A DNA stretch of 10,056 nt, taken from NCBI GenBank assembly GCA_910584595.1, contig CAJUBQ010000137.1, positions 1 through 10,056 of the forward strand, in the 5' to 3' direction. Both the position numbers and the translations under genes were made by a program. Positions 1 to 7,120 of the stretch are shown in pieces. The notes beneath the pieces are model-generated. The model was not told the origin of the DNA and did not search any database. It saw nothing but the letters and a program-made list of their open reading frames with translations. This stretch comes from an uncultured Eubacterium sp. (GTDB taxonomy: Bacteria; Bacillota; Clostridia; Lachnospirales; Lachnospiraceae). Every line of letters starts with the position of its first letter. Position 1 is the first letter of the stretch.

Positions 1-262
1 CAACAATCCGAATACCCCTGACATGGTCTGGGTCACTATGGGAAATGGAAAGGTGTTTCACTTCCGATATTCTTTGTCTGTTGCAGGCTACCGCAATATC
101 TTCGGGTGTATCTATCAACATTTTGATATCGTCAATATATAGGCTTGGTCCTAACCGTTCATACCTGCCACCTTTTTGCCTGGCTTCCTCACAAATTTTA
201 CATTTACAAAATGAACTCGGAATAATTGACATGCCGCCGCTGCCAATAATTTTTAATTTCAA
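1..262 (-). CDS. Metallo-beta-lactamase-fold hydrolase, PhnP-like (N-terminal part; runs off the left edge)
   Basis: The frame is open for 87 codons to the window edge, so only the N-terminus is present. It starts with the strand and glycine turn KIIGSGGM, followed by a Cys cluster (CKCKIC, about residues 19-24). Next come GPSLYI and the strand KMLIDTPEDI, then SHSDPDHVRG (about 74-83), which sits where the family has its zinc-binding HxHxDH motif. This order matches MBL-fold phosphodiesterases related to PhnP, which hydrolyse phosphodiester-type substrates in the cytosol; the real substrate is unknown. The second metal ligand of the motif is Asp77 instead of His. I chose the TTG at 262 because an AGGTGG site lies 10 bases upstream; an in-frame GTG at 271 is the alternative but overlaps that site. 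It lies 68 bases downstream of the TetR gene, so the two may be cotranscribed and the regulator may control it. Confidence 0.75.
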   Translation of the reverse strand, partial: MKLKIIGSGGMSIIPSSFCKCKICEEARQKGGRYERLGPSLYIDDIKMLIDTPEDIAVACNRQRISEVKHLSISHSDPDHVRGIRIV

Positions 263-287
263 ATCTTTCACACCACCTTTTTACATT

Positions 288-312
288 AAACGCAAGGAAT
301 AATAATGCGTTT
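288..312. repeat. Short inverted repeat between tetR and the hydrolase gene
   Basis: AAACGCA (288-294) and TGCGTTT (306-312) are perfect inverted 7-mers separated by 11 bases, in the gap between the TetR stop and the hydrolase start. There is no T-run on either side, so it does not look like a terminator. It could be a weak operator or a leader hairpin for the hydrolase gene. Confidence 0.3.
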
Positions 313-330
313 TAATTCATGTTAAAATAT

Positions 331-933
331 TTAAACAATATCGCTATTATCGCTGCTTTTCACTAATATTTTTCTTATTTGTTTTAATATTCTGGAAGGT
401 GTTTCTTTATCCACAGTCATAAGTTTACTGTACATCCTTACCCCTTGATACGAAAACACAATTAAATCAAATACTGCGGAAATATCCACTTCATTAAATT
501 CATGCCTGTCCATCCCGTATTGTATAAGCTTCTTCCATGTATTTGCTGAAATTAAATATTGTTCATATAGCGTATTACTCAGATTAGCAATATCACGAAT
601 GCTAAAATATTCATATATTGCTATACTTAATGAAGATTGGCTGTCAAGCATTTCATTCTCATACTTGTTTAAAAGTTCATCCAAAATAGTTACTGCCGAA
701 CAATTTCGTTCTATTCTTAAATCGATCTCATTATCCTGCTCACCACTCATATCATCAATAATCTCTTGAAAGATTTGACGTGTGCTTTCGTAATGGCAAT
801 ACAACCCGCCTCTGCTTAATTTTGCCACATCGCAGATATCCTTCATTGTCACTTGTTTAAAACCTTTTTCTGCAAATAAAGAACATGCACATTTCTTTAT
901 ATGTTTCCTTGTTTCCTGTCCTCTTTTATTCAT
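331..933 (-). CDS. TetR/AcrR-family transcriptional regulator
   Basis: This 200-residue protein has the usual TetR length. Residues 1-60 form the N-terminal DNA-binding domain: a first helix (TRKHIKKCACSLFAEKGF), then the helix-turn-helix TMKDICDVAKLSRGGLYCHY, where the pattern T-x-x-x-I-x-x-x-A-x-x-S-x-G-x-x-Y is typical. The remaining ~140 residues are helical and diverged, as expected of the ligand-binding and dimer domain, so the inducer cannot be guessed. I chose the ATG at 933. The frame stays open further upstream, with a TTG at 1011, but those codons would overlap the promoter at 970-998 and add 26 residues foreign to the family. The ribosome site before 933 is weak (GTGGGA). Palindromes in and next to the promoter suggest autorepression. 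The MBL-fold gene just downstream is the likely co-regulated partner. Confidence 0.88.
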   Translation of the reverse strand: MNKRGQETRKHIKKCACSLFAEKGFKQVTMKDICDVAKLSRGGLYCHYESTRQIFQEIIDDMSGEQDNEIDLRIERNCSAVTILDELLNKYENEMLDSQSSLSIAIYEYFSIRDIANLSNTLYEQYLISANTWKKLIQYGMDRHEFNEVDISAVFDLIVFSYQGVRMYSKLMTVDKETPSRILKQIRKILVKSSDNSDIV

Positions 934-949
934 AAGCAGTCCCACTTTC

Positions 950-990
950 CGACACGCATGTCTGAAATCATTATACAACACATGTGTCTG
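950..990. promoter_or_regulatory. Candidate TetR operator pair
   Basis: The perfect 10-bp palindrome ACACATGTGT (978-987) fills the spacer of the tetR promoter. A related imperfect copy lies at 950-964, around the expected transcription start. The two 15-mers (976-990 and 950-964) agree at 11 of 15 positions in the same orientation. This placement would block RNA polymerase and fits autorepression by the downstream TetR protein. It is inferred from position and symmetry only. Confidence 0.5.
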
Positions 991-998
991 GAAGTCAA
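970..998 (-). promoter_or_regulatory. Sigma-70-type promoter of the tetR gene
   Basis: On the minus strand TTGACT (998-993) is followed by a 17-base spacer and a perfect TATAAT (975-970). Transcription would start near 963, giving a leader of about 30 bases before the ATG at 933. Confidence 0.75.
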
Positions 999-1093
999 TA
1001 AAAAGCGGCAAAGATTTCTCTCTACCGCCATCAAAGTCTAAATGTAAATAATTTCCGTGTTCACAATCTTCCTTGCGAAAGCCCTTATGTTGT

Positions 1094-2413
1094 TTAACCG
1101 TTCTTTTTAATTGTTTTGTTTTCTACAATATATGTTCCGGGTGCATCAAAATAATAATCCTTATTATCGTTATTATCCCAATTATTTCCATCGTTAAAAC
1201 ATGCCTTTAGTGTAGTTGCATCACCAAGATTAATTACTTTCTTATAATATCCGGCTTTATCTGAAGCCACTTCCATTGCCACTCCAGGCACATCCGTCCA
1301 TGCCCCGTTTCCAATCTGGTAGTGGATATTTGTAGGATTGGAAGCTCTATAATAAATAGTAATCTGATTTTCTGCAACGTTATTTACCTGAAGTATCTTC
1401 TGTATACTTACCTTATTGCCATCCTGATCAATAACATCCACATATAAATATGTCTCTCTCGGGTAATCCGGTGTAAATACCGCTGTATTTGCAGAACTGT
1501 CTTTTAACAAATAATATATTCTGCCCGAACCATATAAATAGTAATACAGACTATATTTATATCCTCCTGCACCGCCGCTTGCATTAATTGTAATGGTTGT
1601 CGATGTCCCCATCTGAATATTATCTCCGGCGGATGATGTTACTGAATTGATCTTCAGTTCGCCGCTCGGTTTTTCAATCTTAGTTACCACACCATTTTTA
1701 TATGTATAATATCCGGCTCCAAACTTGTAATCCTGCCCGTTATTATTATCCCAGTTTCCATATCCATCATTAAAGCATGCCGTAATACCGGTTGCCCCGT
1801 TCAGATCGATGGTAATTACATAATCAAAACCTTCTACATCTGTACACGGAGTCATATATACACCATTATTGGCAGTCCATGCTCCATTCCCTACCTGATA
1901 GTGAATCTTCGGATTTGTATATCCTTTATAATAAACTGTTGTAGTTGTCTCCTGGGGTTCTTTTGCCACAATGTATTCACTGCAAATGTACCTTCTGAAT
2001 GTTCTTCCGGCTTCTGTAATATCCACAAATATCTTATACGTTCCGTCCATATCCGGTGTCCATGTTCCGGTTGTTGCTGTATTCATAGTAAAGTATTTAT
2101 CCCTCATACCATATGGATAATTTCCTCCCTGTGCAATAAATCTACAGGTTGCATCTGATGAAACACCATCAAGTGTTACACTTAAGTTTACAATGGTATT
2201 TACAAATGCTTTTTCCATATTGAATTTATATGATGAGACGGTTGGTGTCTCTGCGGCATATTCTGCTATCTCTTCTCCAGATATCATAAAATTCTTTATG
2301 AGCTCTTCTTCACTCACTGCCTTATATTCATTTCCCTGTAATCCTTTTATTGTATCTGCTTTACTTGTAACAGAAAATGCCTGTGATACTCCAAAAGTTA
2401 TAAATGTTACCAT
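1094..2413 (-). CDS. Secreted-type protein with two starch-binding modules (CBM25/CBM26-like), no catalytic domain
   Basis: The protein is 439 residues as read. Two repeats, at about 157-244 and 349-435, share the plan TVYYKG..NP-IHYQVGNGAWT....GV-M ... CFNDG-NWDNN..DY-F-G-Y. This is characteristic of CBM25/CBM26 starch-binding modules; the conserved aromatics (W179 and W221, W372 and W412) are the expected sugar-stacking residues. Between them (about 254-345) is an Ig-like module with the tail AVFTPDYPRETYLYVDVIDQDGN, and residues 60-150 form a second beta-rich module with GTWTPDMDGTYKIFVDI. No glycoside hydrolase domain is present, so it probably binds starch or another alpha-glucan at or outside the cell surface. 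The N-terminus is odd: a hydrophobic stretch continues upstream of the ATG (KVIIIF) but is cut by an in-frame TAG, so the positively charged start of a signal peptide is missing. The ATG has no ribosome site. It may be leaderless or 5'-truncated. Confidence 0.75.
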   Translation of the reverse strand: MVTFITFGVSQAFSVTSKADTIKGLQGNEYKAVSEEELIKNFMISGEEIAEYAAETPTVSSYKFNMEKAFVNTIVNLSVTLDGVSSDATCRFIAQGGNYPYGMRDKYFTMNTATTGTWTPDMDGTYKIFVDITEAGRTFRRYICSEYIVAKEPQETTTTVYYKGYTNPKIHYQVGNGAWTANNGVYMTPCTDVEGFDYVITIDLNGATGITACFNDGYGNWDNNNGQDYKFGAGYYTYKNGVVTKIEKPSGELKINSVTSSAGDNIQMGTSTTITINASGGAGGYKYSLYYYLYGSGRIYYLLKDSSANTAVFTPDYPRETYLYVDVIDQDGNKVSIQKILQVNNVAENQITIYYRASNPTNIHYQIGNGAWTDVPGVAMEVASDKAGYYKKVINLGDATTLKACFNDGNNWDNNDNKDYYFDAPGTYIVENKTIKKNG

Positions 2414-2417
2414 AAAT

Positions 2418-2446
2418 ATTATGATTACTTTCTAACTTTTTGTCAA
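2418..2446 (-). promoter_or_regulatory. Near-consensus promoter abutting the start of the starch-binding gene
   Basis: Minus-strand TTGACA (2446-2441) is followed by a 17-base spacer and CATAAT (2423-2418), 11 of 12 consensus bases. Transcription should begin near 2411, which is inside the ATG at 2413-2411. A transcript from it would have no leader and no Shine-Dalgarno site. Confidence 0.6.
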
Positions 2447-2524
2447 CAATACGAATAGCCCCGACTTTTGCTGTCCAATACAGAGAAAATAGTATTCACG
2501 AACATTGCCATCAGCTTATGCCAG

Positions 2525-5341
2525 TCATGGGAGAAACTGCTTTTTCAATATCAAAATATTCCTCTCGTCACGGTAAGAGTACTCAACACTGTCCATAAAA
2601 CTCTTTACGATAAAGATACCCATCCCTCCGGCAACGCGTTCTTCAGCTACAGCCCCTGTATCAGGGTCAGGTTTCCCCGTCGGGTCATAAGGAGATCCAT
2701 CATCTGTAAAAATAACCGTTATCTCCTTTTGTCCTACTCTGCATTCCACCTTGGCCTCTCCCGCCCCGCTGTATCGGACGATATTGGAAAAAATCTCATC
2801 AACGGCGATATTCATCTTTACCATAACCTTCCCCGGCACATGGAAACTCTCCAAAGTATTCTCCACAAATGCCATAACCTGTGTTATGCTTTCCATCGTC
2901 GGTATGACGGTAATCCTGTTTTTTGGCAAAAACCTTAAGTGAAGCATCGTAATATCGTCAAACTGGGGAGCCTCCCCCACAAACCTGTCTACATCGGATT
3001 TTACAATACGGCATACTTCTTCCGCACTCCTGCCACAGGCACTGTTCAGCACCTCCAGCAGACGTTCATTGCCATAAAGCTCTATGGAGCTGTTTGTTGC
3101 CTCCGTCACGCCATCAGTATACAGATATATCTCGTCTCCGGGTTCAAACGGTATTTCCCCTATACGGTAACGGATCTGTTCCATTTCACCCAAAACAAAT
3201 CCCGGCCGGAATACAAGGTATTCAAATGCTCCGTCTCTTTGCCGTACCAGAGGAGGATTATGACCGGCATTGGCAAATGTAAGCGTATGCGACTCCAAAT
3301 TTAAGATACCCATAAAACAGGTTACAAACATTTCCGCCTCGTTTCCTTCACACAGCGCCCTGTTGGTTTCTGTGAGAATGCCGGCAACATCTGTTTCCTT
3401 CTCCGCATAGCTCTTAAGCAATGTTTTTGCCTTCATCATAAACATTGCCGCCGTGATACCTTTCCCTGAAACATCCGCAATCAGAAACGCCAGACGGTTT
3501 TCGTCTAGCAGATAGAAATCATAGAAATCCCCACCCACTTCCTTTGCCGTATCCATTGTGGCAAAAATGTCAAAATCACTATGGTCAGGGTAGGGCGGGA
3601 AAATACCGGGCAGGGTAGAGGACTGGATAATTTTTGCCACCTCCAGTTCCTTATCAATCCTCGCTGCCGCTTCCGCAATATACCCTTTTAATGTCATGAC
3701 AGTAGAATTGATATCATCGGAAAGTGATACAAACTCTTCATTTGTACGGACATTGACAAACACATTCAGATTTCCTCCCGTAATCTCCCCCAGCGTCCGG
3801 TTAATCTTATGGATATTCTCAACCACAAGCTTTTTAATCAGGAAATAAACCATTGCAAAGAGGATGACAAATACAAGAATTTCCATGAACAATGTCACGT
3901 AAACAGATAAATCCCTGGAAAACAACACATCCTTTACCGGCATGGCAGCAATAATATAATACCCTTCTGCTACGGCATACATCAGATAACAGTCCTCACC
4001 GTATACGAAAGACCGATACCGCACATTTTCCCGCATCTTCTCTGTATCTATCCAAATATCCGTTACTTCCAGATTGCTTCCTTCATTGCCATACGGGTCA
4101 CTCACAATATTCCAGTCATCGGTAGAAACAATCATGCAACCGTTTTCCCCTATATGACGGTTTCTTGTAACACCGATTACCTGCTTGTCTATATCCTGCC
4201 GGAAACGTTCCGCATTGTATCCCACCTGCACAAAGCCGCCATCCTTTAAAGCAGCCCCGGCATACTTCATATAGGTTACCCCGTCCTTTGAAAGCGGCTG
4301 ATAACTCTGGACAAATTCCTTTTCTCCATTTAGAAGGACAAGAAACTCTTCTGACTGTTCTCCGGAAGACATATCAAAACCGATATACTCTTTTGTTGTG
4401 GAATAGATAATTATTCCGCTTTCATTAATTACATTGATTTCGGAAAAATCATTTCCCGGCTTTGCTCTTATTTCCAAAAGGAGATTATTATCTACGGTTT
4501 TTGCCGCACTAATATCATCCACAACGCCATATGTCAATTTCAAAAGATTCTCATCAGACGCATCTTCAATATCCGCTTTTACATCTTCAATATTCAGTGC
4601 GAGCAGCGCCTCATGCTCTCTGACAGAAAAACTGGTCTGTAACAGATAAATAAATATGCTGGTTACGCTAAATGCCGCAATCACAACGAACAGCAGCCAC
4701 CTTGAAAAAGTCTGCGACAGTTTTTTATATTCTGTCTGGACTTGCAGTTTTTCTTTTCCTATAAGAGATACTGCCATCAATGAAAGCATTACGGAAACAG
4801 CATTTGCCATCATCATCGGCACAGAACAGTTTTTTACAAATGTAAATGCCTGATGCACATCGCCCATATTGGTGAAAAATATCATCAGCATATGCAGTAC
4901 TTCCATGACAAGCCCTATGGCAAATCCGTAGTACCATGCCGGTTTTTTGTTATCAAACATCCACTTCCTTAACACTGCGCCCATAAAACCGGCAATAACC
5001 GTTGACAGAGAACAGGCAATGCGTGTATAAGCGCTGGCTCCCCACAAAACGGCAAACCATCGTTCCACACCACCGATAATTCCCGCCATGATACCGGCAG
5101 GAGAGCCAAAAATCAACCCGGCGCAAAGCGGCGCAGCATCCCTTACATTGATAATAACACCATAAGCCGGTGTTCCAAACTCTGAACAAAAAACCGATAC
5201 AATGCCAAACACACAACCATAAAGGAGTTGTTTATGTCTGGCCTCCCATCTGCCAAATACCGTCTTTTGATACAAAAAATAAAGACAGACAGTAGCAAAG
5301 ACCGGACAGAGGGCGGTTAAAGCCAATTTCAGATACATCAT
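2525..5341 (-). CDS. Membrane sensor with SpoIIE-type serine phosphatase and RsbW-type kinase domains
   Basis: This 938-residue multidomain protein reads, in order: a LytS-type five-helix membrane sensor (about 1-195, with NVRDAAPLCAGLIFG and GIIGGVERW); a helix at 213-237; an extracytoplasmic Cache-like region (about 245-470); a helix at 478-502; a HAMP-like linker (about 503-560); a SpoIIE/PP2C phosphatase (about 565-805); and a HATPase domain (about 810-938). Phosphatase metal residues are visible: D605 (GGDFYDF), D623 (ADVSGKG), D743 (YTDGVTEA) and D795/D796 (FDDIT). The kinase domain has an N-box (DEIFSN, E849 and N853), a G1 box (DDGSPYDP) and a G2 box (GGMGIFIVKSF). It should switch the phosphorylation of the STAS protein encoded 21 bases upstream in response to a ligand or membrane signal. 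AGGAGG lies 6 bases before the ATG at 5341; a second ATG at 5338 is also possible. Confidence 0.93.
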   Translation of the reverse strand: MMYLKLALTALCPVFATVCLYFLYQKTVFGRWEARHKQLLYGCVFGIVSVFCSEFGTPAYGVIINVRDAAPLCAGLIFGSPAGIMAGIIGGVERWFAVLWGASAYTRIACSLSTVIAGFMGAVLRKWMFDNKKPAWYYGFAIGLVMEVLHMLMIFFTNMGDVHQAFTFVKNCSVPMMMANAVSVMLSLMAVSLIGKEKLQVQTEYKKLSQTFSRWLLFVVIAAFSVTSIFIYLLQTSFSVREHEALLALNIEDVKADIEDASDENLLKLTYGVVDDISAAKTVDNNLLLEIRAKPGNDFSEINVINESGIIIYSTTKEYIGFDMSSGEQSEEFLVLLNGEKEFVQSYQPLSKDGVTYMKYAGAALKDGGFVQVGYNAERFRQDIDKQVIGVTRNRHIGENGCMIVSTDDWNIVSDPYGNEGSNLEVTDIWIDTEKMRENVRYRSFVYGEDCYLMYAVAEGYYIIAAMPVKDVLFSRDLSVYVTLFMEILVFVILFAMVYFLIKKLVVENIHKINRTLGEITGGNLNVFVNVRTNEEFVSLSDDINSTVMTLKGYIAEAAARIDKELEVAKIIQSSTLPGIFPPYPDHSDFDIFATMDTAKEVGGDFYDFYLLDENRLAFLIADVSGKGITAAMFMMKAKTLLKSYAEKETDVAGILTETNRALCEGNEAEMFVTCFMGILNLESHTLTFANAGHNPPLVRQRDGAFEYLVFRPGFVLGEMEQIRYRIGEIPFEPGDEIYLYTDGVTEATNSSIELYGNERLLEVLNSACGRSAEEVCRIVKSDVDRFVGEAPQFDDITMLHLRFLPKNRITVIPTMESITQVMAFVENTLESFHVPGKVMVKMNIAVDEIFSNIVRYSGAGEAKVECRVGQKEITVIFTDDGSPYDPTGKPDPDTGAVAEERVAGGMGIFIVKSFMDSVEYSYRDERNILILKKQFLP

Positions 5342-5362
5342 AATTTGCCTCCTAATGCCGGA

Positions 5363-5665
5363 TTAACTTTTTACTATTGTCAGTACATCAACAGACCCGG
5401 TTACTTCAAAAACCTCCATCACATCCTCATTCACATTCCTGACAATCATCCTGCCCTGCTTATTCATGGTCTTCTGCGCCGAGAACAACACGCGGAGTCC
5501 TGCTGAAGAAATGTACTCCAAACCCTCCAGATCCATAATGAGCGTTTTCACGCCCTGCAAACAAGTTTTGAATTCTTCCTCCAGCTTCGGGGCAGTAACC
5601 GTTTCCAGCCTGCCAATTATCTTTATCGTCAATTCATCTTCTTTCAAAATTCTCATAATCGTCAT
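5363..5665 (-). CDS. STAS-domain anti-anti-sigma factor (SpoIIAA/RsbV type)
   Basis: The 100-residue protein is a single STAS domain, the usual size of SpoIIAA/RsbV proteins. The signature DLEGLEYISSAGLRVLFSAQ (about 45-64) is the conserved turn and helix; Ser53 and Ser54 are the candidates for phosphorylation by the partner kinase. In the known systems the unphosphorylated form binds the anti-sigma kinase and frees its target, and the phosphatase resets it. The start at 5665 is set by GGAGG 8 bases upstream. The gene sits between the PAS-CPBP gene (45-base gap) and the phosphatase/kinase gene (21-base gap), so the three are very likely one transcript and this protein is the natural substrate of both enzymatic domains downstream. 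No sigma factor is visible nearby. Confidence 0.93.
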   Translation of the reverse strand: MTIMRILKEDELTIKIIGRLETVTAPKLEEEFKTCLQGVKTLIMDLEGLEYISSAGLRVLFSAQKTMNKQGRMIVRNVNEDVMEVFEVTGSVDVLTIVKS

Positions 5666-5710
5666 ATTGCTATCCTCCGTTTTCTAAATAGTATTACTTC
5701 GCATTCCCTT

Positions 5711-6754
5711 TCATATCAGATATCTTAAAAAGGTTGCCGCTTCTCCCAGTACATAGTGGACGATGCACAGTCCCCATATATTTCCCTGTTTATGGTACAA
5801 CACCCCCAATGCTCCCAACAAAACCGAAGCGCCAATCATAAATGGCAATCCGTAAGCTATATGAAGCACGCCGAACATCAATGCGGATACGGCAATGGAT
5901 GTCGCTCCTCCATATTTTCCTATGAAAATACGATTTAAATTTTCCTGCATGACGCCCCTTGCCAAAAATTCCTGCAGTATTACCGTAAAGGGATAAATGA
6001 TGTCTGCAAAGGTTCCAACACTCCAATCCCAAAAAGGTGCGCCTTCAGGGAAAAATCCCGGCACTGTCTTCAAAATTGCAATCTTTCCCAAAATCAGAAT
6101 AACGATTCCCGCCAAAGTAATCAAAATGTTCGGAATAAAGGTAGCCTTTACATTTTTAATTCTAAGTCCAATGTCTTTAAGTGAAAACGAAGTGGTTTTC
6201 AGTATAATAAAAAACATTACTACAGAAATACCCTCAATCATCAGGCTCATCACCCATGCAGGAGGCTCCACATTGAGATAGCGCAAAAAACTCCATAAAA
6301 AAAGGTATATGCATACGCAAATCATCAATACTGCAAATATAGTGGAAGACTCCCGGCGCTGTATGTTCAGTCTGGCAACCTCTGTAACATCCGTAAATAG
6401 AACAACGATTCCTATTTTTTTCTTTTTGGTTTCTCCATATAAAAAGGAGGATGTCAGGTTAAAATAACGCAGTTCCTTACTTTTTGCTTTATAAACCGCT
6501 TCACCGCTGTGCGCATGATCCTTGTCGTAAACGGCATCCAAAACAAACTGATGGAATTTATCATTTGTTTCATCTGAGTCCCCTGCCAGAAATGCTTTTC
6601 CATACTTTCTGCCAATCATATCCTCATCCACGCCCAGCATAACGTGTCCCCGGTCATTGAGATATAATATCTGCCCATGCATATCCAGCACCAGCACACC
6701 ATCATTCATATCCCTTAAAATCCTCGGTATAATTTCCTTTATCTCTGTCTCCAT
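5711..6754 (-). CDS. PAS domain fused to a CPBP-family (CAAX-protease-like) membrane protein
   Basis: The protein is 347 residues. Residues 9-125 read as a PAS sensor: NDGVLVLDMHGQILYLND at the start, GRKYGKAF in the middle, and LTSSFLYGETKKKKIGIVVLFTDVTEVA at the end. From residue 137 onward it is a chain of hydrophobic helices (137-160, 168-186, 207-229, 250-260, 285-300, 304-320, 325-340). The CPBP motifs are QEFLARG (E262, R266), FGVLH (H298) and VHYVLG (H333). Two usual family residues differ: the first Glu of EExxxR is Gln261, and the Asn four after the last His is Gly337. Activity as an intramembrane protease is therefore plausible but unproven. It heads the partner-switching cluster, so it probably tunes or senses for the same pathway. 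GGGAGG lies 6 bases before the ATG. I found no convincing promoter directly upstream, so it may be read from further right. Confidence 0.85.
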   Translation of the reverse strand: METEIKEIIPRILRDMNDGVLVLDMHGQILYLNDRGHVMLGVDEDMIGRKYGKAFLAGDSDETNDKFHQFVLDAVYDKDHAHSGEAVYKAKSKELRYFNLTSSFLYGETKKKKIGIVVLFTDVTEVARLNIQRRESSTIFAVLMICVCIYLFLWSFLRYLNVEPPAWVMSLMIEGISVVMFFIILKTTSFSLKDIGLRIKNVKATFIPNILITLAGIVILILGKIAILKTVPGFFPEGAPFWDWSVGTFADIIYPFTVILQEFLARGVMQENLNRIFIGKYGGATSIAVSALMFGVLHIAYGLPFMIGASVLLGALGVLYHKQGNIWGLCIVHYVLGEAATFLRYLI

Positions 6755-6768
6755 GTCATGCCTCCCTG

Positions 6769-7120
6769 CTAAAACTCACTGATATGCTGAACGAAGTCCT
6801 CTTTTTATATACGTTCCTCTAATACCCTATACACTTCTTCAGCCAGTCATTCGTAACATAATTCTCCACATTTCTTGAGCCGGAGCCTCACTCCCTGCTC
6901 ACCATTTGCCTTAAAATCCGTGGACATATCTCCATCCTTGTTTTTCAGCAAAGCAGCACTCATCATATCATACATGGATGCTGCGGCATTGCTGTATTCC
7001 GTTGGAAAATAGATGTCACATCTCATGCCAAGCTTCCTGCCATCTCCTTGCATTGGCTCGCACAAATCTGAAAAATATCACTGGATGGCATATTAAATAT
7101 GCAGGCACTTTTCTTTCCCG
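6769..7120 (-). pseudogene. Decayed gene of unknown function (frameshift plus two in-frame stops)
   Basis: Coding-like sequence continues across two frames. In the first, an open stretch from the end of the tautomerase gene reads KKSACIFNMPSSDIFQICAS and CKEMAGSL and ends at a TGA (7025-7023). The other frame continues with GMRCDIYFPTEYSNAAASMY and GEQGVRLRLKKCGELCYE to a TGA at 6849-6847. It then goes on in the same frame (LAEEVYRVLEERI, TAA, KEDFVQHISEF) to a TAG at 6771-6769. One single-base frameshift and two nonsense changes would explain this. The only part still translatable with a plausible start is 7026-6847 (59 residues; ATG with AGGAAG 6 bases upstream). I do not recognise the family. 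A small functional gene cannot be excluded. Confidence 0.45.

Noticed and set aside
45..302. Rightward 85-codon frame at the left edge
   Set aside because: The opposite strand encodes a recognisable MBL-fold N-terminus with catalytic motif, so this is its shadow.
1094..2413. Starch-binding gene as the output of the partner-switching operon
   Set aside because: It lies downstream but has its own housekeeping-type promoter; proximity alone does not support it.
1901..2435. Rightward frames opposite the starch-binding gene
   Set aside because: Antisense to repeats with conserved module residues; Cys/Ser-rich and low in complexity, typical of shadows.
2468..3304. Rightward open frames of 156 and 121 codons opposite the phosphatase/kinase gene
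   Set aside because: They lie antisense to a gene with clear domain motifs, have no ribosome sites or recognisable domains, and are explained by its codon use.
6795..6840. GGGTAT resembling a sigma-B -10 element upstream of the PAS-CPBP gene
   Set aside because: No GTTTAA-like -35 sits 12-15 bases upstream, so the match is too weak to propose control by a general-stress sigma factor.
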